From Azospirillum lipoferum 4B (GTDB taxonomy: Bacteria > Pseudomonadota > Alphaproteobacteria > Azospirillales > Azospirillaceae): a stretch of 64,000 nt of DNA. The number at the start of each line of letters is the position of its first letter. Within the stretch, counting starts at the first letter, position 1. A program made the position numbers and the translations under genes. The stretch spans positions 2,058,501-2,122,500 of the forward strand of contig NC_016622.1 in assembly GCF_000283655.1 (NCBI RefSeq), given 5' to 3'. Shown in pieces: positions 1 through 8,330 of the stretch. The notes below the pieces were generated by a model. That model saw nothing but the letters and a program-made list of their open reading frames with translations, did not search any database and had not been told where the DNA came from.

Positions 1-799
1 CCCGCAGGGCAAATTCCTGCATGATTTCACCGTCGTCGAATCGGCTGCCGTCGAATCGGGTTCGGATGCGGCCGCGGCACTTCTGCTCGATCCGGAGACG
101 GACCGGCGCGCCGACCTGCTGCGCCGGCTGAAGATGTACAAGCTGCGCTCGAAGATCGCGCTGGAGGACCGGGCCGAGGCGCTGCGCGTCGTGGTGGCCT
201 TCGGGGAGGGCGCGCTCGCGGCGCTTGGACTGCCGGCGGAGCCGGGCGCGGCACGGCCCTTCGGCGGCGGCATCGCCTTCACCGACCCCCGCCTGCCGGC
301 GCTTGGCGCCCGCCTGTTCCTGCCGGTGGAGGGGCCGGCGGAGGGCATCGCGGCGCTGGAAGAGGCCGGGCTGGTGCGACGGGATGCCGCGGAGTACGAC
401 CGCCTCCGCCTGTCGCTCGGCGTGCCGGACGGCACCGGCGAGCTGATTCCGGAGAAGTCGATTCCCCTGGAAAACCGGATGGACGCGCTGAACGCCATCT
501 CCTGGGACAAGGGCTGCTACATGGGGCAGGAGTTGACCGCCCGCACCAAGTACCGCGCCCTGATCAAGAAGAAGCTGTTCCCCGCCGCCATCGACGGGCC
601 GACGCCGGAGCCCGGCACCCCGGTGACGCTGGATGGCAAGGACGCCGGGGAAATCCGCAGCGCCCGCGACGGCGCGGCACTCGCCCTTCTGCGGCTGGAG
701 GAGGTGCAGCGCGCGGCCGAAAACGGGCTTTCCTTCCAGGCCGGTGCCGCGACGCTGACGCCGCAGGAGCCGGATTGGGATTCTACCACCAAAGGCTAG
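1..799 (+). CDS. ygfZ: Folate-binding protein YgfZ/CAF17 family (5' end off window)
   Basis: The frame is open from base 2, so the true start lies upstream; 265 residues are visible. The family signature KGCYMGQE is encoded near bases 508-531 and is followed by a basic stretch (TARTKYRALIKKKLF), as expected for the GcvT-like YgfZ/CAF17 fold. In the family these proteins bind tetrahydrofolate and support assembly or repair of particular iron-sulfur enzymes such as MiaB. The conserved cysteine of the signature is present. The gene ends about 95 bases before the next start on the same strand. Family assignment is firm; the exact target enzymes are unknown. Confidence 0.9.
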   Translation, partial: PQGKFLHDFTVVESAAVESGSDAAAALLLDPETDRRADLLRRLKMYKLRSKIALEDRAEALRVVVAFGEGALAALGLPAEPGAARPFGGGIAFTDPRLPALGARLFLPVEGPAEGIAALEEAGLVRRDAAEYDRLRLSLGVPDGTGELIPEKSIPLENRMDALNAISWDKGCYMGQELTARTKYRALIKKKLFPAAIDGPTPEPGTPVTLDGKDAGEIRSARDGAALALLRLEEVQRAAENGLSFQAGAATLTPQEPDWDSTTKG

Positions 800-893
800 C
801 GCCACGCCGAAAGAGTTCGCGGAGGGTGGAATCAAACGGGGCCTGCGCCTGTTGTTCTGGTGTCTTTCGACACAACGACAAAGGAGCCACCCC

Positions 894-1481
894 ATGCGTC
901 GCACCCTGATCGCCACCGCCGCCACGCTGGCTTTGCTCTCCGGCGCCGCCGTTGCACAGACCACCTCGCCGACCGTGGGCAATCCGTCCTCGTCGACCCC
1001 CAGCATGTCGAACAGCGCGTCGCCGGACAGCGCCACCACGGGCGGCACGGCCGGCAGCTCGGCCACCTCCGGCGCAACGGGCGGCCAGTTGGCCAGCGCC
1101 GACGAGTTGATCGGCAAGAACGTCTACGGTCGCGACAATGAGAAGATCGGCGAGGTCGACGACGTGATCCTCGACGCCAACGGGCAGGCCAAGCAGCTGG
1201 TGGTCAGCTCCGGCGGCTTCCTCGGCATCGGTGAGAAGCAGGTCGCGGTCGACTACACCGCTGCCAACTGGGATTCGCAGAACGACCGCCTGAACCTGGC
1301 CGGCATGAGCCGCGAGGACGTGAAGGCGATGCCGGAGTTCGAGTACGACGACACCATGACGTCGCTGAACAAGAACCGGAAGCCGGCCGAAGCCGGAACA
1401 ACGGCGCCGGGCGCCGCGCCGACGGGCGGTTCGATGGGCACCACCGGCGGCAGCACCACTGGAGGCAGCACAGCACAGTAA
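894..1481 (+). CDS. Secreted PRC-barrel domain protein
   Basis: The 195-residue protein starts at an ATG with AAGGAG about 8 bases upstream. Residues 1-21 form a Sec signal peptide (MRRTLIATAATLALLSG, likely cut after AVA). A Ser/Thr/Gly-rich linker leads into a PRC-barrel at about residues 70-145 (ELIGKNVYGRDNEKIGEVDD, then GGFLGIGEKQVAVDY), and a second low-complexity Gly/Ser/Thr tail closes the protein. PRC-barrels occur in ribosome maturation and photosynthetic reaction-centre proteins; the exported alphaproteobacterial versions have no settled function. A second exported PRC-barrel protein lies at 60584-61486. The product is probably periplasmic. Confidence 0.85.
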   Translation: MRRTLIATAATLALLSGAAVAQTTSPTVGNPSSSTPSMSNSASPDSATTGGTAGSSATSGATGGQLASADELIGKNVYGRDNEKIGEVDDVILDANGQAKQLVVSSGGFLGIGEKQVAVDYTAANWDSQNDRLNLAGMSREDVKAMPEFEYDDTMTSLNKNRKPAEAGTTAPGAAPTGGSMGTTGGSTTGGSTAQ

Positions 1482-1490
1482 CGCCGACTT

Positions 1491-1617
1491 TGCCCCCTCC
1501 CTAACCCTCCCCCTCTTCGAGGGAGAGGGGACTGCCGCCGCAATCGGAAATCCCCCCTCTCCTGCCGTAGGCGGGGGAGGGAGGGACCCGCGGCGGAGCC
1601 GTGGGAGGGAGGGGGCA
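1491..1617. repeat. Nested palindromic intergenic repeat, copy 1
   Basis: This is a long imperfect palindrome whose outer arms read TGCCCCCTCCCTAACCCTCC and, at the other end, GGAGGGAGGGGGCA. An inner pair of CCCCTCTCC / GGAGAGGGG-type arms lies inside. It fills the gap between two convergent genes. Related copies lie at 5169-5279, 41389-41537 and 50364-50474. It probably folds as a large RNA hairpin at both 3' ends and may act as a bidirectional terminator or mRNA-stabilising element; that role is inferred. Confidence 0.8.
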
Positions 1618-1631
1618 ACTATCCCAGCGCC

Positions 1632-2327
1632 TCACCCCCGCAGCAGATCCACGAAGCGCCGGCAGGCCACGATCTCCGCGCGCACGTTGGCGCGGCGCTT
1701 CGTGGCCTCGGCGTCCTCGCCCCATTGTTCGATCTGGTAGGTCTCGTCCAGCTGCGAGACCTCGAAGGCCTCCTCGGCACCGATGCGGCCTTCCAGCAGG
1801 GCCAGCGCCACGATGATCGAGCCGCAGACGCCGGTCGTGGTCTGCAGCGCCGACAGGTACCAGTCATCCGTCCGTTCCACCACCCGGCGCAGGGCAGCCA
1901 GCGCCTCCTCCGGCTGCGGCTTGGGCATCAGGCCGGCGCAGACATGCAGCGGCGCGTCGTAGGTCAGCGCCGCCCAGTCCAGCAGCGGCTGCCACAGCTG
2001 GGCCTGACGGTCCACCAGCGGCTGCGGATGCTCGGCGCGGTAGCACAGCAGGTCGGTTCCGGCATAGGCGCTGATGGCCTGGACGATGTCGGACCGCTTG
2101 GCCGGGATCAGGTCGACGGCGGTGCTCGACAGCTGCATCAGCGGCATGGAATGGGCGTCGATCTGGTCGCCCTGCGCCGCCCATTCGTCGGCCACCCCCT
2201 GGGCCAGCGGCCGGCTGGGGAAGACCAGCGGCGCCTTGGCCGGGCTGCGCACCGGACGGCCGTCCAGCTCGACCCGGAAGCCGCCCTCGGTCTCGCCGAC
2301 CCCCGCCGCCTTGTAGAAACGCTTCAT
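1632..2327 (-). CDS. ATP12 family F1-ATPase assembly chaperone
   Basis: The 231-residue protein matches the ATP12 family along its length: an N-terminal MKRFYKAAGVGE segment, LDGRPVRSPAKAPL, DEWAAQGDQIDAHSMPLM, and a C-terminal part with LQTTTGVCGSIIVALALLEG and QLDETYQIEQWGED. Mitochondrial ATP12 holds the F1 alpha subunit before hexamer assembly, and the alphaproteobacterial homologue is thought to do the same. It is the last gene of a compact operon and starts 3 bases after the HAD phosphatase stop. No signal peptide is seen, so it is cytoplasmic. No atp genes lie in this window. Confidence 0.9.
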   Translation of the reverse strand: MKRFYKAAGVGETEGGFRVELDGRPVRSPAKAPLVFPSRPLAQGVADEWAAQGDQIDAHSMPLMQLSSTAVDLIPAKRSDIVQAISAYAGTDLLCYRAEHPQPLVDRQAQLWQPLLDWAALTYDAPLHVCAGLMPKPQPEEALAALRRVVERTDDWYLSALQTTTGVCGSIIVALALLEGRIGAEEAFEVSQLDETYQIEQWGEDAEATKRRANVRAEIVACRRFVDLLRG

Positions 2328-2330
2328 CGC

Positions 2331-3017
2331 TTACCCTTCCAAAAGCTCCAGCACCGCGGTGGCGACATCCCGCCCGCGGTGAACGATGCGGTCCGCCCCG
2401 GCCCGCTCCAGCTCCGGCACCGCGTGATAGCCCCAGGAAACGCCGACCGACCGCACCCGCGCGTTGCGGGCCATCTGAATGTCGTAGGTCGTATCACCGA
2501 TCACAACCGTGCCTGCCTCTTCCGCGCCGGTCTCCGCCAGCGCGCGCTGGACCATGTGCGGGTTGGGCTTGCCGGGACCGACATCGGCGGTCTGCAGCGT
2601 GACGAAGCGCCCGGTCAGCCCGTGCCCCTTCAGCACCGCGTCCAGCCCGCGCCGCGACTTGCCGGTCGCGACGCCCAGCAGGACACCCGCCTCCTCCAGC
2701 GCCGCCAGCGTGTCGACGATGCCGGGAAACAGCGGCTCGTCCACATCGCCCCGGCTGCGCGCGGCGGAGAAGGCCCGCTTGTAGCTTTCCGCCACCGCGG
2801 CATGGGTCTCGGCGTCGTGGGTGGGCAGCAGAAGGGACACCGCCTCCACCAGCGACAGCCCGACCATGCGGCGGACCTCCATCGGGTCGGGCTCGCCCAG
2901 CCCGTGCTCCGCCCAGGCCTGGGTCATGGCGTCGATGATGGCGAACTGGCTGTCGACCAGCGTGCCGTCGCAATCGAACAGGGCGAGACGCAGGGGCGAT
3001 TTCCCGGAAGCGGACAT
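2331..3017 (-). CDS. HAD-family hydrolase, phosphoglycolate-phosphatase-like
   Basis: The 228-residue protein carries the HAD motifs in order: FDCDGTLVDS (nucleophile Asp, motif I), a cap domain, GVATGKSRRG (motifs II/III region), GPGKPNPHM with the conserved Lys, and IGDTTYDIQMARNA (motif IV acidic pair). The Gph/PGP-like subfamily dephosphorylates small phosphoesters, often 2-phosphoglycolate, but substrate cannot be read from sequence. The ATG was chosen because it overlaps the pseudouridine synthase stop as TGATG, which suggests translational coupling. Longer in-frame extensions upstream lie inside the neighbouring gene. Confidence 0.88.
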   Translation of the reverse strand: MSASGKSPLRLALFDCDGTLVDSQFAIIDAMTQAWAEHGLGEPDPMEVRRMVGLSLVEAVSLLLPTHDAETHAAVAESYKRAFSAARSRGDVDEPLFPGIVDTLAALEEAGVLLGVATGKSRRGLDAVLKGHGLTGRFVTLQTADVGPGKPNPHMVQRALAETGAEEAGTVVIGDTTYDIQMARNARVRSVGVSWGYHAVPELERAGADRIVHRGRDVATAVLELLEG

Positions 3018-4081
3018 CACTCGAAATCCTCGAACGGATCGTCGCGCAGGTTCGGGCTGAAGCCGAAATACTTCCAGGTCGCCTGCATGTGGTCGGGCAG
3101 CGGCGCGGTGACGTCGATGGTCTTGCCGCCGCGCGGGTGCGGCAGGATCAGCCGGCGCGCATGCAGGTGCAGCTTCTTCGTCACCTCCGCCCCGGCCAGG
3201 AAGGCGCCCTGCCCGGCATATTTGCCGTCGCCGAGGATCGGCGTGCCCACCGCGGCCATGTGGACGCGCAGCTGGTGGGTGCGGCCGGTCAGCGGCCACA
3301 TGGCGACGAAGGCCGCCTGCTTGCCGACATTCTCCTGCACCGAATAGACGGTGACGGCGCGCTTGCCCTCTTCCTTGTTCTCGGCCACCCGCTCGCCATG
3401 GGGACCGCCTTCCTTGGCCAGCGCGAGGTCGATCTTGCCCTGGTAGGGCGTCGGAACGCCGACGGTGACGGCCCAGTAGATCTTGCGCACCGCGCTGCCG
3501 CGGAACAGTTCCGTCAACTTGCTGGCGGCGAAGGTGGTGCGGGCCAGCAGCAGGACGCCCGAGGTGTCCTTGTCCAGCCGGTGGACCAGCTTCGGCCGCT
3601 CGTTGCCGTCGAAGCGCAGGGCATCCAGCATGGCGTCGAGGTGCTTGGAGGTGCCGGTGCCGCCCTGCACCGCCAGACCGGCCGGCTTGTTGATGGCGAT
3701 CACGTCGGCGTCACGGTAGAGCACCAGCGCCTGCAGCTCGGCGATCTGCTTGTCCGACATGCCCTTGGGCTTGCCCGCCCCCGGATTGGGACCCTTGACC
3801 GGTGCGGCCCAGGCGGCAAGCGGCGGAATGCGCACGCCCTGCCCTGCCACCAGCCGCGACGATGTCTCCGCCCGCTTGCCGTCGATGCGGACTTGGCCCG
3901 TACGCAGCAGCTTCTGCAGATAGCTGTGGTTCACGTCGGGGAAATGCCGCTTGAACCAGCGGTCGAGCCGCATGTCGGCCTCGTCGGCCGTCACGGTGCG
4001 GGTTTCGACCTTGCTGTCGCCTTTGGATTCGGTCGACGCGGTATCGGCGTGATCGGCAGCGGGATTGCGAGAGTCAGTCAT
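3017..4081 (-). CDS. rluC: RluA-family 23S rRNA pseudouridine synthase (RluC-like)
   Basis: The 354-residue protein has an acidic and polar N-terminus, an S4 RNA-binding domain (MRLDRWFKRHFPDVNHSYL and RTGQVRIDGKR), then the catalytic domain with INKPAGLAVQGG and the active-site motif HRLDKDTSGVLLLA, whose Asp is the nucleophile. The later GRTHQLRVHMA motif is also typical. RluC modifies three uridines in 23S rRNA in E. coli; the exact sites here are not deducible, and RluD-type specificity cannot be excluded. It starts at the ATG that overlaps the crcB stop as TGATG and overlaps the next gene by one base. Confidence 0.88.
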   Translation of the reverse strand: MTDSRNPAADHADTASTESKGDSKVETRTVTADEADMRLDRWFKRHFPDVNHSYLQKLLRTGQVRIDGKRAETSSRLVAGQGVRIPPLAAWAAPVKGPNPGAGKPKGMSDKQIAELQALVLYRDADVIAINKPAGLAVQGGTGTSKHLDAMLDALRFDGNERPKLVHRLDKDTSGVLLLARTTFAASKLTELFRGSAVRKIYWAVTVGVPTPYQGKIDLALAKEGGPHGERVAENKEEGKRAVTVYSVQENVGKQAAFVAMWPLTGRTHQLRVHMAAVGTPILGDGKYAGQGAFLAGAEVTKKLHLHARRLILPHPRGGKTIDVTAPLPDHMQATWKYFGFSPNLRDDPFEDFE

Positions 4082-4482
4082 CAGAGGGACACCGAAACAA
4101 GAGAACGCACGGCCCACAGGCCGGCAAAGAAGCCCACCACGCTGAACAGCGTCGAGGCGAGGAAGTATCCCGCCGCCGCGGCGAACTCGTCCCGGGCGAC
4201 GAGAACACCGATGTCCAGCGTGAAGGAGGAGAAGGTGGTGAAGCCGCCGAGCACGCCGACCAGCAGCAGGGCGCGCAGCTCCGGCGACGGCGACCATGCC
4301 AGCGCCGCCAGCTCGGACAGCACCCCCATCGCCGTGCAGCCGATCACGTTGACGACGATCGTCCCCACCGGAAAGCGGGTGCCGGCCCATTGCATGACCA
4401 TCATCAGCATCAGGTAACGCGCCACCGATCCGGCGGCACCACCGACGGCGACGGCAAGCAAGGACAGCGGGGATGCGAGCAC
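4081..4482 (-). CDS. crcB: Fluoride channel CrcB/Fluc
   Basis: The 133-residue protein has four hydrophobic segments and the family hallmarks GGAAGSVARYL, GTIVVNVIGC and GGFTTFSSFTLD. Fluc proteins form dual-topology dimers in the inner membrane that let fluoride out of the cell. The start is GTG, supported by GGAGG 5-9 bases upstream; there is no in-frame ATG nearby. It leads the operon crcB > pseudouridine synthase > HAD > ATP12. I saw no recognisable fluoride riboswitch in the short gap upstream. Confidence 0.92.
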   Translation of the reverse strand: MLASPLSLLAVAVGGAAGSVARYLMLMMVMQWAGTRFPVGTIVVNVIGCTAMGVLSELAALAWSPSPELRALLLVGVLGGFTTFSSFTLDIGVLVARDEFAAAAGYFLASTLFSVVGFFAGLWAVRSLVSVSL

Positions 4483-4592
4483 GGCGCCTCCGGTTCAGCG
4501 CAGGACGGTGGGAAATGGGTGACGAGCGCCGGATTAGAGCCAGAAACCGCGCCACTTGTCACGCGATGGACAATCGCGGCAGGATCGTCGGC

Positions 4593-5168
4593 ATGGAAAC
4601 GCTCCCCCACAACGCCGCCCTGCTGATCGTCGACCTGCAAAAGGCCATCGACGACCCGCGCTGGAGCCGCGTCGGCCCGCGCAACAACCAGCAGGCCGAA
4701 GCCAATATCGCTGCCTTGCTGGCCGCCTGGCGGCGGGACGGGCGGCCCATCATCCACATCCGCCACGATTCGGTGGAGCCCGGCTCCACCTACCGTCCGG
4801 GCTGCCCCGGCCATGTCTTCAAGGAGGAGGCCATGCCGCTGCCGGGCGAGACGGTGATCGGCAAGCGGGTGAACAGCGCCTTCATCGGCACGGACCTGGA
4901 CGAGTGGCTGCACGGCCGCGGCATCGGCGCGCTGGTGGTGGGCGGCGTCATCACCAACAACAGCGTCGAGGCGACGGTGCGGATGGCCGGCAACCTGGGC
5001 TACGACGTGCATCTGGTCGCCGACGCCTGCTTCACCTTCGCCCGGCTGGACCGGTCGGGCAGAGTGTGGACGGCGGACGAGGTGCACGACCTGTCGCTCG
5101 CCAACATGGACGGCGAATATGCGACGGTGGTGGAGACGGCCGAGGTGTTGGGAGCGGTGTTGCGGTGA
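4593..5168 (+). CDS. Isochorismatase-fold (cysteine hydrolase superfamily) protein with Ser at the Cys position
   Basis: The 191-residue protein has the fold's landmarks: LLIVDLQKAID with catalytic Asp14, VIGKRVNSAFIGTDLD with the conserved Lys, and GVITNNSVEATVRMAGNLGY. In typical cysteine hydrolases the last motif reads T-x-x-C-V; here it is T-N-N-S-V, so the nucleophile Cys is replaced by Ser. It could be a non-thiol hydrolase or a binding protein. The start at 4593 has AGGA 8 bases upstream; another in-frame ATG at 4566 is possible. It is divergent from crcB and ends right against a palindromic repeat. Confidence 0.85.
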   Translation: METLPHNAALLIVDLQKAIDDPRWSRVGPRNNQQAEANIAALLAAWRRDGRPIIHIRHDSVEPGSTYRPGCPGHVFKEEAMPLPGETVIGKRVNSAFIGTDLDEWLHGRGIGALVVGGVITNNSVEATVRMAGNLGYDVHLVADACFTFARLDRSGRVWTADEVHDLSLANMDGEYATVVETAEVLGAVLR

Positions 5169-5279
5169 TGCCCCCTCCCCATCCCTCCCCCGCTTCGCGG
5201 GAGAGGGGGTAGGAGCTTTGCGGGAAGTCCGGCGGAGTTCCCTCTCCCGCGTTAGCGGGGGAGGGTTAGGGAGGGGGCA
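5169..5279. repeat. Nested palindromic intergenic repeat, copy 2
   Basis: This copy begins at the base after the upstream TGA. Outer arms are TGCCCCCTCCCCATCCCTCC and GGGGGAGGGTTAGGGAGGGG; inner arms are CGGGAGAGGG and CCCTCTCCCG, themselves capped by small hairpins. It separates two convergent genes, as copies 1, 4 and 5 separate convergent transcription units. Confidence 0.82.
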
Positions 5280-5292
5280 ACAGCACGCCCGA

Positions 5293-6150
5293 CTACGCCA
5301 GCTTCGCCCTCAAAAACTCCACCGTCCGCTTCCAGGCCAGATCGGCGGCCTCCTTGTTGTAGCGTTCGGCCGACGTGTCGTTGTGGAAGGCGTGGTTGAC
5401 GCCCTCGTACATGTGGATCTGGTGTTCGACGCCGGCCTTCTTCAGCGCCTCTTCATAGGCGGGAATCCCGGCGTTGATGCGCTGGTCGAGCCCGGCATAA
5501 TGCAGCATCAGCGGCGCCTTGACGGTGGTGACCAGCGCCGGGTCGGGCGCCGGGCCGTAGAAGGCGACGCCGGCTTTCAGATCGGGCGCCTTCAGCGCCA
5601 GCCGGTTGACCATGCCGCCGCCCCAGCAGAAGCCGATGGCGCCGACCTTGGCCGAGGAATAGCGGTAGGCCATCAGATAGCTCATGGCCGCGATCAGGTT
5701 GTTGACCGTCTTGTCGCCGTCGAGCTGGCCGATCAGGTCGCGGGCCTTGTCGGGATCCTGCGGCGTGCCGCCCAGCGGCGACAGCAGGTCGGGCGCCAAT
5801 GCCACGAAGCCTTCGGTGGCGAGCCGGCGGGTGACGTCCTCGACATAGGCATTCAGGCCGCGATTCTCGTGGATGACGATGACCGCCGGGGCCTTGTCCG
5901 CCAGCTTCGGCCGGGCGAGATAGCCCGCCACGTCGCCGGTCGCCCCCTGGAAGCTCACCTTTTCCGCCGCCAGACGGGTGTCGTCCTCGCCGACGATGGC
6001 CGCGTGGGCATAGTTCGGCTCGATTGCCGACAGAATGGCCGGGATCGCCGCCGCGCTGCCGGCCAGTGCCGCCAAGCGTTCCAGAAAGACGCGGCGCGGC
6101 AGCGGCGCATGGGTGTATTCGTCGTAGAGGTCTATGATACGCTGGTCCAT
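5293..6150 (-). CDS. Dienelactone hydrolase family protein with a Tat signal
   Basis: The 285-residue alpha/beta hydrolase has the DLH motifs: HENRGLNAYVEDV, nucleophile Cys in GFCWGGG, Asp in LHYAGLDQRINAG and His in GVNHAFHND. The N-terminus contains LPRRVFLERLAALAGSAAA, a twin-arginine signal followed by a hydrophobic stretch and a likely AHA cleavage site, so the folded enzyme is probably exported to the periplasm. Family members hydrolyse dienelactones or related esters; the substrate here is unknown. The ATG at 6150 gives a standard Tat leader; a longer frame upstream looks non-coding. It lies about 110 bases downstream of lolD. Confidence 0.88.
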   Translation of the reverse strand: MDQRIIDLYDEYTHAPLPRRVFLERLAALAGSAAAIPAILSAIEPNYAHAAIVGEDDTRLAAEKVSFQGATGDVAGYLARPKLADKAPAVIVIHENRGLNAYVEDVTRRLATEGFVALAPDLLSPLGGTPQDPDKARDLIGQLDGDKTVNNLIAAMSYLMAYRYSSAKVGAIGFCWGGGMVNRLALKAPDLKAGVAFYGPAPDPALVTTVKAPLMLHYAGLDQRINAGIPAYEEALKKAGVEHQIHMYEGVNHAFHNDTSAERYNKEAADLAWKRTVEFLRAKLA

Positions 6151-6259
6151 CCCCGATGCCCCCTGTTCTTGCGTGTGCCGCAGCTCAGCCGGTGCGGTCG
6201 CGCATGAGAGTGGGGGCACGGAACCGGCTTGGCAACCGGGGGGACGACGCGCTTTCGGT

Positions 6260-7000
6260 CTATGACGCGTCCGGCGCCGCTTCGGCCAGGGGAACCAGGT
6301 CCGACGGCTGATATTCGACCAGCCGGCCGTCGCGCATCTCTAGAACCCGGTCCATGCGGCGGGCGAGGTCCAGATTGTGAGTGGCGACCAGGGCGCCGAC
6401 CTTGGCCTGCCGGACGATGGCCGACAGCATGGCGAAGACATGCTCCGCCGTGTGGGGGTCGAGGTTGCCGGTCGGCTCGTCGGCGATCAGCAGCGACGGC
6501 GCGTTGGCCAGCGCGCGGGCGATGGCGACGCGCTGCTGCTCGCCGCCCGACAGGCGGGCCGGACGGTGGGTGCCGCGCTGTTCCAGCCCGACCATGCGCA
6601 GAAGCTCGTCCGCGCGCTGGCGGGCGACGGATTTCGGCACGGCGGCGATCATCTGCGGTAGCACGATGTTCTCCCGCGCCGAGAATTCCGGCAGCAGATG
6701 GTGGAACTGGTAGACGAAGCCGATGGAGCGGCGGCGCACCTCGGTCCGCTTGCCGTCGTCGAGATTCGACACGTCGGTTCCGGCGATGCGCACCGTGCCG
6801 CCGGTCGGCCGTTCCAGCAGGCCGGCGATGTGCAGCAGCGTCGATTTGCCGGCGCCCGACGGACCGACCAGCGCCACCAGTTCGCCGGCGCCGACGGTCA
6901 GATCGACCCCGCGCAGCACCTCAAGCGTCTCGCCCGCCTGTTCGAAACGGCGGACGATGCCCTTCAACTCCAGCATCGGCTGCATGACCGCGTCACTCAT
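6260..7000 (-). CDS. lolD: LolD lipoprotein-release ABC transporter ATPase
   Basis: The 246-residue ATPase has the Walker A GPSGAGKST, Q-loop region YQFHHLLPEFSA, signature LSGGEQQRVAIARAL and Walker B LLIADEPTGNLD. The FHHLLPEF stretch is characteristic of LolD rather than MacB/FtsE relatives. With the LolC/E membrane subunit it extracts outer-membrane lipoproteins from the inner membrane and passes them to LolA. Its start overlaps the end of lolC by 8 bases. Confidence 0.93.
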   Translation of the reverse strand: MSDAVMQPMLELKGIVRRFEQAGETLEVLRGVDLTVGAGELVALVGPSGAGKSTLLHIAGLLERPTGGTVRIAGTDVSNLDDGKRTEVRRRSIGFVYQFHHLLPEFSARENIVLPQMIAAVPKSVARQRADELLRMVGLEQRGTHRPARLSGGEQQRVAIARALANAPSLLIADEPTGNLDPHTAEHVFAMLSAIVRQAKVGALVATHNLDLARRMDRVLEMRDGRLVEYQPSDLVPLAEAAPDAS

Positions 7001-8240
7001 ATCGCAGAGCCTCCACCGGATCGAGCCGGGCGGCGCGCCAGGACGGGTAGATGGTGGCGGCGAAGGACAGGCCCAGCGCCATCAGCGTCACCTGCACCAC
7101 CTCGCTCCAGTCGATCTTGGCCGGCAGGTGGGAGAGGAAATAGATCTCGGCGTTGAACAGGTTGGTGCCGGTCAAGCCCTGGATCACCTGCCGGATGCTC
7201 TCGATGTTCAGCGCGAAGGACACGCCCAGCGCCAGACCCAGCAGAGTCCCCGTCACGCCCACGCTGGCGCCGGACAGGAAGAAGATGCGCATGACCATGC
7301 CGCGAGTCGCCCCCATGGTGCGCAGGATCGCGATGTCGCGCCCCTTGTCCTTCACCAGCATGATCAGGCTGGAGATGATGTTGAAGGCCGCGACCATGAT
7401 GATCAGCGACAGGATCAGGAACATCACGTTGCGTTCGACCTGAAGGGCGGTGAAGAAGCTGGCGTTCGACTGCTGCCAGTCGACCACACGCCCTTCCCCG
7501 GCCACCGCCGACTGGACGGCGGCCCGCGCGGCAACGATCTGCATCGGATCGTCGACGAAGACCTCAAGCGAGGTCACCGCGTCGCCGGTGCGGAAGAAGG
7601 CCTGCGCCTCCTCCAGCGGCAGGAAGATGAAGCTGTTGTCGTATTCGAACATGCCGACGTCGAAGATCGCGCCGATGGGATAGCTGCGCATCCGCGGCAC
7701 GGTGCCGAAGGCGGTGACGTTGCCCTGCGGCGCGATCAGCGTGATCTGGTCGCCGACGCTCAGGCCCAGCCGCTGGGCCATGCGCGAGCCGATGGCGATG
7801 CGGTCCTCCCCGAACTCCTCGGCCGAGCCGCGGATGACGTTGTTGGCAAGCGTCGGCCGCGCCTTGAAGTCTTCCGCCCGCACGCCGCGGATGACCGCAC
7901 CCGAGGCGACGCCGCGCACCGACACCAGTGCCTGCCCTTCAACCGTCGGGGTGACAGTGTTGACGCCCGGCGTGTTGCGAAGCTTGCCGGCCAGGATGTC
8001 GAAGTCCGGCAGCGGCCCGCCACGCACATTGTAGACGTTGAGGTGCCCGTTGAGGCCGAGCACGCGGCCCAGCAGCTCCGCCCGGAAACCGTTCATCACC
8101 GCCATCACGATGATGAGGGTCGCGACGCCAAGCGCGATGCCCAGCAGCGAGAACCCCGCGATGACCGAGATGAACCCTTCCTGGCGGCGCGCCCGGAGGT
8201 AACGCATCGCGACCATGCGTTCGAAGGCGGTGAAGATCAT
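6993..8240 (-). CDS. lolC: LolC/LolE family lipoprotein-release permease
   Basis: The 415-residue protein has one N-terminal membrane segment (VIAGFSLLGIALGVATLI), a large periplasmic domain, and three C-terminal segments, the FtsX/MacB-type layout of LolC/E. Only one permease gene is present next to lolD, as in many alphaproteobacteria where a single LolC/E-like (LolF-type) subunit probably replaces the LolC-LolE pair. It overlaps lolD by 8 bases. Proximity to proS, mce and a DUF1467 gene fits the usual alphaproteobacterial gene order. Confidence 0.92.
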   Translation of the reverse strand: MIFTAFERMVAMRYLRARRQEGFISVIAGFSLLGIALGVATLIIVMAVMNGFRAELLGRVLGLNGHLNVYNVRGGPLPDFDILAGKLRNTPGVNTVTPTVEGQALVSVRGVASGAVIRGVRAEDFKARPTLANNVIRGSAEEFGEDRIAIGSRMAQRLGLSVGDQITLIAPQGNVTAFGTVPRMRSYPIGAIFDVGMFEYDNSFIFLPLEEAQAFFRTGDAVTSLEVFVDDPMQIVAARAAVQSAVAGEGRVVDWQQSNASFFTALQVERNVMFLILSLIIMVAAFNIISSLIMLVKDKGRDIAILRTMGATRGMVMRIFFLSGASVGVTGTLLGLALGVSFALNIESIRQVIQGLTGTNLFNAEIYFLSHLPAKIDWSEVVQVTLMALGLSFAATIYPSWRAARLDPVEALRYE

Positions 8241-8330
8241 GCGGCTGGGATCCTGTGGGTGGGCTGAAACGATGCCCTACATGGGAACGTGAGCGTGGCG
8301 GAAAAAGGGCGAACCGGTGCCCTGCACTTT

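Noticed and set aside
1725-3347. Open frame of 540 codons on the + strand opposite ATP12 and the HAD gene
   Set aside because: It is antisense to three coupled genes with clear families, so it is not coding.
4483-4592. Fluoride riboswitch upstream of crcB
   Set aside because: The gap is short and I could not find the characteristic pseudoknot motif; the GTG start has its own ribosome site.
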